Part shown: one piece after another, positions 6,350 to 10,033 of the stretch
How the letters are laid out: every line of letters begins with the position of its first letter
Numbering within the stretch: the stretch's first letter is position 1
Assembly (NCBI GenBank): GCA_027021285.1
Contig: JALUUP010000300.1
Span: 1-10,033, forward strand
Source: Bacteroidota bacterium
GTDB lineage: Bacteria; Bacteroidota; Ignavibacteria; SZUA-365; JAADGX01
DNA: 10,033 bases
Direction: 5' to 3'
The notes under the pieces: model-generated
Told to the model about the DNA's origin: nothing
The model's database searches: none
The model's input: only the letters and a program-made list of their open reading frames with translations
Made by a program: the position numbers and the translations under genes

Positions 6350-7587
6350 AAATATGCCTGTTTGAAGATACTGGATATGCCGCGCTCTACCCGTTGACCT
6401 ATCTTCACCCCGTGTTCGAGCTTCGCTGCGGTTTGTTCACGTCCTTGGAGCGGTTGCAGCACGCGGTGGGATCCGACATGCTCCTGCAAACCAGGGAGTC
6501 GCTTCTGGATGTCACGCGTGAACGCCATCCGGCTATCGAGGTTAATCCCGATCCCGCCCCGGATGTCCTGTATCTCAATGCCCGCGCGGTTTTGACTACT
6601 GATGAGATGAGCCGGGTCGCTTCTTTACATCCGGACATCGTACTGATCAGTGGAAACACTCCCGTCGCTTTCCACGCCCGCCATACAGATGCATACTCGA
6701 TACGGGACGGTGTTCTTCATTTCAACCACGAGAATATTGACCAATCTCATATAGAAAAAATCGCATGCGTAGTGGTTTCTCGTCCCTGGGATCTCATCCG
6801 CCTGAACCTCGAAATTCTCAATAACGACACCGCGTTCCTGCCACCGGAAATTCATCCGACAGCGAATGTATCGGTCAACGCCGTGCTTGAACCCCGGAAC
6901 GCTATCAGGATAGAAGCGGGAGCCAGGATCGATGCGGGAGTCGTACTGGACGCTTCTCGGGGCAGTATCGTCATCGGAAACAACGCGCATGTCATGGCAA
7001 ATACTGTTATCATCGGGCCCGTGTACGTCGGTCCGGGCAGCCTGGTCAAAGCCGGAGCAAAAATCTACGAGGGAACAACCATCGGTCCCATGTGCAAAGT
7101 GGGCGGTGAAATCGAGGAATCGATCGTGCAGGGATACTCCAACAAGCAACACGACGGATTCCTGGGACATTCGTACCTGGGCGAATGGGTGAACCTGGGA
7201 GCGGATACCAACACCAGCGACTTGAAGAACAATTATGGCCCAGTGCGCATGTCCACCGGGGACGCGCAGGAGGATACCGGCCTGCGCTTCCTGGGCCTCA
7301 TAGCCGCCGACCACGTGAAGGCGGGCATCAACAGCATGTTCAATACCGGCACCTGTATCGGCGTGGGCGCGAATATATTCGGAGGCGGCTATCCCCCGAA
7401 ATTCATTCCGGCGTTTTCCTGGGGTGGTAGCGACGGGTTCAAGGAATACGAACTGAAACGCTTTTTGCAAACGGCTTCGATTGTCATGAAACGACGCGGA
7501 AAAGAATTGACAGCCGCAGAGGCCGGTTTGCTTTCTTCAGTGTTTCATGCTACAAGCGAGAGCCGGAAAGCTGCGATCAATCGATGA
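6346..7587 (+). CDS. Alternative GlmU-like sugar-nucleotide enzyme
   Basis: Seen: 413 residues. The start gives the family-typical N-terminus, with FED at 6-8 and PLTYLHPVFELRCG at 16-29. The N-terminal half (to about 165) corresponds to the nucleotidyltransferase domain of the family but lacks the classical glycine-rich GxGTRM loop of E. coli GlmU. From about 166 a left-handed beta-helix of hexapeptide repeats begins (IHPTANVSV, then IEAGARIDAGVVLD, VIIGPVYVGPGSLVKAGAKI). It carries the conserved SNKQHDGFLGHS (265-276) and NLGADTNTSDLKNNYG segments that form the acyltransferase site. Known: the family is annotated as UDP-GlcNAc diphosphorylase/glucosamine-1-phosphate N-acetyltransferase, supplying UDP-GlcNAc for peptidoglycan and LPS in the cytoplasm. 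Inferred: the same role here, though another sugar-phosphate substrate is possible. Its stop overlaps the rsmB start by ATGA, so the two are probably cotranscribed. Confidence 0.88.
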   Translation: MKICLFEDTGYAALYPLTYLHPVFELRCGLFTSLERLQHAVGSDMLLQTRESLLDVTRERHPAIEVNPDPAPDVLYLNARAVLTTDEMSRVASLHPDIVLISGNTPVAFHARHTDAYSIRDGVLHFNHENIDQSHIEKIACVVVSRPWDLIRLNLEILNNDTAFLPPEIHPTANVSVNAVLEPRNAIRIEAGARIDAGVVLDASRGSIVIGNNAHVMANTVIIGPVYVGPGSLVKAGAKIYEGTTIGPMCKVGGEIEESIVQGYSNKQHDGFLGHSYLGEWVNLGADTNTSDLKNNYGPVRMSTGDAQEDTGLRFLGLIAADHVKAGINSMFNTGTCIGVGANIFGGGYPPKFIPAFSWGGSDGFKEYELKRFLQTASIVMKRRGKELTAAEAGLLSSVFHATSESRKAAINR

Positions 7588-8960
7588 ATGGAAACCACAT
7601 GACAACAAGGCTGGAAGAAACGGAAGACCTGTATTGCGGCGTGCGCGGCATCGCGGTCCGCATTCTGACGCGGATTGAACGAACAGACGCCTACCTGGAC
7701 AAGCTGCTTGAATCGGAGATGAAAAATTCCGATCTCAATCCCATGGACAAGCGCTTGCTCAACGAGCTCGTGCACGGCGTGCTGCGTCACACCTCCAAGC
7801 TGGACTGGGTCTTGACAGGATTCTACCGGGGACAGTACGTCAAGGTCGTGCCGAACGTCAGGAACGCGCTTCGTGTCGCCTTGTACCAGATTCTTTACCT
7901 TTCGCGCATCCCGCACCATGCCGCGGTCAATGAAGCGGTGGAATTCATCAAGAAATACCGCGGGCAGAAGCTCGCATCGACGATGAACGGGCTGCTGCGC
8001 AACATTGCGCGAAACATCGAGAATATCCGATACCCCCTGGCGACAAATGATGAATTGCAATATCTCTCGGTTGTGCATTCGCACCCGACGTGGCTGGTCA
8101 AGCGGTGGCACAAACGATTCGGCTTCGAAGAAACCGAATCGCTTCTCAAGGCGAACAATCAGCGTCCCTTTCTTACGTTACGCTATAACCGGTTGAAAAC
8201 CGACTACCAGGCGTTCGTTGACAGGTTGGTGGAGGAAGGTCTCGACTACCGCCGATGCCGTTACCTCACCGAATACGTCACCGTGCGTAATATCCCCGGC
8301 TTCCGCTCTTCGGACCTGTTCCTCAGCGGCATGTTCACCGTCCAGGACGAAAGTGCGGGCCTGGTTTCACTCCTCCTCGATCCAAAACCCGGGGAAACAA
8401 TCCTCGATACGTGCGCCGCACCGGGTGGAAAGAGCTTGCATTCCGCCGAGTTGATGAAAAACAAGGGCAAGATCTATTCCGTTGACCGCTACGCTTCACG
8501 CCTCGACTTGCTCCGGCGATCCACCGACCGGCTCGGAATCACGATCATTGAACCGGTGGAAGGGGATATCACCGAACTCGATTTCCCGGCAGTTGACAAG
8601 GTCGTGGTTGACGCGCCCTGTTCCGGCCTGGGGGTGTTAAGCAAGAAACCGGACATCAAGTGGAGACGTGATCCGGACGACATTGAAAAGCTTGTCGAAC
8701 TACAGCGGAACATCCTTCATGCAGCGGCGCGATTCGTCAAACCGGGAGGCGTCCTCGTGTACAGCACCTGCACCATCGAACCGGAGGAAAACCAGGAGCA
8801 GATCCACTGGTTTTTGAAAAACCACCCGGAATTCTCCGTTGACAGCGCAGTAGGGCACATCCCGCCGCAATTGATCAACCAGGATGGCTTTGTACAAACA
8901 TACCCGCATCTGCACAGGATGGACGGTTCGTTCGCCGCTCGACTCGTCCGTCATCCATAA
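7584..8960 (+). CDS. rsmB: 16S rRNA (cytosine(967)-C(5))-methyltransferase RsmB
   Basis: Known role: methylates C967 of 16S rRNA using S-adenosylmethionine during small-subunit assembly. Seen: 458 residues, slightly longer than the E. coli enzyme (429). The N-terminal NusB-like RNA-binding helical domain (about 18-150) includes LNPMDKRLLNELVHGVLR. A linker domain follows with SHPTWLVKRW and LRYNRLKTD. The Nop2/Sun catalytic domain has the SAM loop DTCAAPGGKS (275-284), DAPCSGLG with Cys346 and YSTCTIEPEEN with Cys396. The 50-residue spacing of the two cysteines equals that of E. coli Cys325 (release) and Cys375 (nucleophile), so the enzyme should be active. The ATG at 7584 overlaps the upstream TGA (ATGA), implying translational coupling. 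A second in-frame ATG at 7599 would remove only five residues and cannot be excluded, as neither has a strong ribosome binding site. The GlmU-rsmB pairing suggests cotranscription rather than a shared pathway. Confidence 0.95.
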   Translation: MNGNHMTTRLEETEDLYCGVRGIAVRILTRIERTDAYLDKLLESEMKNSDLNPMDKRLLNELVHGVLRHTSKLDWVLTGFYRGQYVKVVPNVRNALRVALYQILYLSRIPHHAAVNEAVEFIKKYRGQKLASTMNGLLRNIARNIENIRYPLATNDELQYLSVVHSHPTWLVKRWHKRFGFEETESLLKANNQRPFLTLRYNRLKTDYQAFVDRLVEEGLDYRRCRYLTEYVTVRNIPGFRSSDLFLSGMFTVQDESAGLVSLLLDPKPGETILDTCAAPGGKSLHSAELMKNKGKIYSVDRYASRLDLLRRSTDRLGITIIEPVEGDITELDFPAVDKVVVDAPCSGLGVLSKKPDIKWRRDPDDIEKLVELQRNILHAAARFVKPGGVLVYSTCTIEPEENQEQIHWFLKNHPEFSVDSAVGHIPPQLINQDGFVQTYPHLHRMDGSFAARLVRHP

Positions 8961-9010
8961 CCACCAACATCCGTTTTTCAATGCGACGATAAAACACAAA
9001 GATAACATCA

Positions 9011-9017
9011 AAGAAGG
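9011..9017 (+). promoter_or_regulatory. Ribosome binding site of the phosphofructokinase gene
   Basis: AAGAAGG lies five bases before the ATG at 9023. The 62-base gap after rsmB shows no clear hairpin or promoter, so readthrough from rsmB is plausible. Confidence 0.6.
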
Positions 9018-9022
9018 CATAC

Positions 9023-10033
9023 ATGAGCATACAGCAAGAAGAAACAACAACCATATCTCCTCCTGATTCCATTAAACGCATCGCCATCAGCACGGGTGGA
9101 GGCGATGCTCCCGGCCTGAACGCGGTCATCCGTTCTGCGGTCCTGTGCGCCATGCGCAGGGGCTGGCAGTGCATCGGCATTCGCGACGGCTACAACGGGC
9201 TTCTCACACCGGAGCAATACCCGGGCGGCGGCACCATCGTTCTCGACCACGACAAGGTTCGGGGAATCACTCACCTGGGCGGCACGATCATTGGCACGAC
9301 AAACAGGGGGAATCCATTCTCGTATCCCACGCTTCAAAAGGATGGAACGCTCCGGGAGGTCGATAGATCCGACGAACTGGTCGAGAAAATAAAGGCCCTC
9401 GGTATCGACGCCCTTATCACCATCGGGGGTGACGGCTCGATGCGCATCGCATACGATCTCTGCAAGAAAGGACTCCCCGTCGTCGGCGTTCCGAAAACCA
9501 TCGACAATGATCTCGACAAGACGGTCGTTACCTTTGGATTCGATTCAGCGGTCTCTTTCGCCACGGAATGTATCGACCGGCTCCATTCGACCGCCGAAGC
9601 GCATCGCCGCATCATGGTGATCGAAGTCATGGGACGCTACGCGGGCTGGATCGCGTTGAATGCGGGCGTTTCCGGAACCGCGGACGCTATCTTGATTCCC
9701 GAGATTCCGTTCGATATCGAGAAGGTCGCCGAGCGCACGCGCGAGCGGGTTCGAAACGGAAAGATGTTTTCCATCATCGTGGTGGCGGAAGGAGCGCGTC
9801 CTATCGACGGTCAGCGCTACGTTATCGACAAGGAAATCGGACGCGCGGAGCGCCTGGGAGGAATCGGCGCTGCGGTCGCCCAGCAGCTCCAGGAAATCAC
9901 GGGACAAGAATCACGGCACGTCGTTCTCGGCCACTTGCAGCGGGGAGGTCAACCCACCACGTTCGACCGACTCTTGTCCCTGCGGTTCGGCGCCGCCGCC
10001 ATCCGCGCGCTGGATGAGGGAAACGCCGGTGTC
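9023..10033 (+). CDS. pfkA: 6-phosphofructokinase, probably ATP-dependent (3' partial)
   Basis: Known role: phosphorylates fructose 6-phosphate to fructose 1,6-bisphosphate, the committing step of glycolysis, in the cytosol. Seen: 337 residues before the right edge cuts the gene. After an 18-residue leader come the nucleotide loop STGGGDAPGLN (23-33), GTTNRGNPF, IGGDGS with Gly138, and PKTIDND with Lys158 and catalytic Asp161. Further on are Arg196, MGRYAG from Met203, AEGAR with Glu256 and LGHLQRGG with His304. From Gly138 to Glu256 the positions align with E. coli PfkA without a gap at an offset of 34 (Gly104, Asp127, Arg162, Met169, Glu222). About 21 residues are then inserted before the His249 equivalent, as in the long/group III clade. 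Gly at 104 favours ATP as phosphoryl donor; Lys at 124 is the residue usual in PPi enzymes but also occurs in ATP-using plant, trypanosome and actinobacterial homologues. E. coli-style allostery cannot be assumed. The symbol indicates family, not strict orthology. Confidence 0.93.
   Translation, partial: MSIQQEETTTISPPDSIKRIAISTGGGDAPGLNAVIRSAVLCAMRRGWQCIGIRDGYNGLLTPEQYPGGGTIVLDHDKVRGITHLGGTIIGTTNRGNPFSYPTLQKDGTLREVDRSDELVEKIKALGIDALITIGGDGSMRIAYDLCKKGLPVVGVPKTIDNDLDKTVVTFGFDSAVSFATECIDRLHSTAEAHRRIMVIEVMGRYAGWIALNAGVSGTADAILIPEIPFDIEKVAERTRERVRNGKMFSIIVVAEGARPIDGQRYVIDKEIGRAERLGGIGAAVAQQLQEITGQESRHVVLGHLQRGGQPTTFDRLLSLRFGAAAIRALDEGNAGV

Noticed and set aside
6625..7470. 281-codon open frame on the minus strand
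   Set aside because: Lies wholly opposite the well-recognised GlmU-like gene, and its translation resembles no protein family. It is a by-product of codon bias in GC-rich DNA.
9568..10017. Arg-rich 149-codon plus frame within the phosphofructokinase gene
   Set aside because: The composition is typical of a shifted frame, and the conserved PFK motifs run through this stretch in the correct frame.
1..10033. Mobile element, CRISPR, tRNA/rRNA or defence genes
   Set aside because: No transposase, integrase, repeat-spacer pattern, cloverleaf or recognised defence domain is visible. All genes are co-directional with uniform composition by eye.

Overview
The window is a stretch of ordinary bacterial chromosome with mid-to-high GC and dense coding, and every supported gene lies on the plus strand. 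It holds six genes. The first is cut by the left edge and the last by the right edge. There is no sign of mobile elements, CRISPR arrays, tRNA or rRNA genes, and no gene-free stretch longer than about 120 bases. The organism is Gram-negative, because there is a predicted outer-membrane barrel protein and a secreted periplasmic-type protein. The alternative GlmU-like protein of the kind typical of Bacteroidota/Ignavibacteria relatives, the HExxH + PD40 + barrel protein and the CHASE2/FecR pair together suggest a member of the FCB group or a neighbouring candidate phylum. Purine-rich Shine-Dalgarno sequences before several genes argue against classical Bacteroidota. This placement is inference only.

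Layout. (1) 1-3059: a large envelope protein combining a gluzincin-like zinc peptidase domain (HEFTH plus a downstream AEG glutamate), a TolB-type PD40 propeller and a C-terminal outer-membrane beta-barrel. (2) 3161-5212: a membrane CHASE2 sensor that lacks any recognisable cyclase, kinase, phosphatase or GGDEF output. It ends instead in an unassigned cytoplasmic domain of about 275 residues rich in His/Cys motifs. (3) 5296-6225: an exported FecR-domain protein with an Ig-like and a TPR-like section, probably the periplasmic partner of the CHASE2 protein. (4) 6346-7587: an alternative GlmU-like sugar-nucleotide enzyme with a left-handed beta-helix. (5) 7584-8960: the 16S rRNA m5C967 methyltransferase RsmB, overlapping gene 4 by ATGA. 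(6) 9023 to the right edge: 6-phosphofructokinase carrying the glycine typical of ATP-dependent enzymes and a lysine typical of PPi/long-clade enzymes.

Genes 2 and 3 look like a sensory or envelope module, each preceded by a short leader with an exact TTGACA. Genes 4 and 5 are translationally coupled. Gene 6 follows 62 bases later with its own ribosome binding site. Genes 4-6 are housekeeping functions (envelope precursor synthesis, ribosome modification, glycolysis). The least described element is the C-terminal domain of the CHASE2 protein. I found no defence island, selfish element or other clearly novel multi-gene system.
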